DNA from: Corallococcus interemptor
GTDB lineage: Bacteria > Myxococcota > Myxococcia > Myxococcales > Myxococcaceae
Direction: 5' to 3'
Length of the DNA: 33,356 nucleotides
NCBI RefSeq assembly: GCF_003668875.1
Contig: NZ_RAWM01000098.1
Coordinates: 1 to 33,356, forward strand
Below are positions 32,950 to 33,356 of this stretch, piece by piece. A program made the position numbers and the translations under genes. The notes under the pieces are model-generated. The model ran no database searches. It saw nothing but the letters and a program-made list of their open reading frames with translations, and was not told the DNA's origin. Every line of letters starts with the position of its first letter. Position 1 is the first letter of the stretch.

Positions 32950-33356
32950 TCAGGCGAGCTCGACCTCCGCCGGGGCCAGCACGCGCGGCTCCATGGCGGG
33001 GCTGACGGTGGGGAACTTCACCTCCGTGGTCACCCAGCCGTGGTGCCGGAGCGTGCCCCCATAAGGAGGTTCACCCGCGACGTTGCCGGTGAGCCGGATG
33101 CGCTGCGCGTCGAAGCCCGGGGGCACCGTCACCTTGTCGCCCTCGCCCTGCGGCAGCACCGGCTGGAGCGTGAGGTACTGGTGCACCACCTTGCGGCAGC
33201 CCTCGTGGACGATGCGGGCCGCCGCGCCCACGTCCGCGTCCGGGAAGGCCGCGACGTTCTCCTGCACGAAGTCCAGGAAGCGGCCCTCGCGCTGGAGCAT
33301 GGCCAGCAGCGACAGGGCGCTGGCGTGCTCGCGCTCCGGGGGCAGGGGCGCGGGGG
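32950..33356 (-). CDS. DUF2760 protein, 5' end beyond the window
   Basis: The visible C-terminal part of about 135 residues runs off the right edge. The frame continues upstream of the internal Met at 33300 with PERE-HASALSLLA, so that Met is not the start. The sequence LQREGRFLDFVQENVAAFPD, ARIVHEGCRKVV, VTVPPGFDAQRIRLTGNVAG, EPPYGGTLRHHGW and the ending PRVLAPAEVEL is that of the DUF2760 family as I know it. Its function is not known. The family often sits beside atypical Hsp70 genes, as here, where it is the first visible gene of a three-gene minus-strand unit. The missing part cannot be judged. Confidence 0.8.
   Translation of the reverse strand, partial: PAPLPPEREHASALSLLAMLQREGRFLDFVQENVAAFPDADVGAAARIVHEGCRKVVHQYLTLQPVLPQGEGDKVTVPPGFDAQRIRLTGNVAGEPPYGGTLRHHGWVTTEVKFPTVSPAMEPRVLAPAEVELA

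Noticed and set aside
30822-33005. Plus-strand frame opposite the short Hsp70 gene
   Set aside because: Arg/His/Val-rich shadow of a clear Hsp70 coding region.

Overview
The window is high-GC DNA (around 70%, strong G/C third-position bias) from a myxobacterium, most likely of the Myxococcus/Corallococcus group. Supporting signs are a C-terminal Cys-Gly-Cys/hydrophobic/poly-Arg tail of the MYXO-CTERM type on a surface protein, many lipoproteins, long antisense open frames caused by codon bias, and a core translation cluster of the expected gene content. No rRNA, tRNA, CRISPR array, insertion sequence or phage module was seen. Everything below was read by eye; no searches or folding programs were run.

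Layout. (1) 1-6759: housekeeping block on the + strand: secA, rpsB, tsf, pyrH, frr (protein export, ribosomal protein S2, EF-Ts, UMP kinase, ribosome recycling). The spacers contain GC-rich inverted repeats, and S2 carries an unusual Asp/Arg/Gly-rich tail. (2) 6829-7719, minus strand: sixA-type histidine phosphatase followed by a frataxin (cyaY). (3) 7903-12351: a lipoprotein convergent with a 1255-residue flavoprotein. The flavoprotein joins a GltD/NfnL-like Fe-S/FAD half to a PyrK/NfnS-like FAD/[2Fe-2S] half, behind an N-terminal domain of unknown nature. (4) 12513-20342: a cell-envelope sugar region with a SAM methyltransferase, a polytopic GT-C-like membrane protein, a two-domain GT4 glycosyltransferase overlapping a coiled-coil/basic-tail partner, and a divergent single-domain GT4 enzyme. 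Only 30 bp separate the divergent pair, and they hold a perfect inverted repeat. (5) 20380-22271: a lipoprotein, a NADAR/YbiA-family protein and a divergent protein of unknown function, with a second perfect inverted repeat between the last two. (6) 22293-24192: gmd-rmd on the minus strand, predicted to make GDP-D-rhamnose, probably for the same glycan chemistry. (7) 24332-27445: a phytase-like surface protein and a lipoprotein 5'-nucleotidase, which look like an organophosphate-scavenging pair. (8) 27446-28108: a highly self-complementary leader followed by a small zinc-ribbon protein. (9) 28193-33356, minus strand: a DUF2760 gene (cut by the window edge), then two tandem atypical Hsp70 genes, forming a chaperone operon.

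The items most worth a second look are the structured element at 27459-27588 (nested and mutually exclusive helices, GAAA-capped hairpin, possible ribosome-binding-site sequestration), the single-chain Nfn-like flavoprotein, the DUF2760/Hsp70/Hsp70 operon, and the two operator-like repeats between divergent gene pairs.
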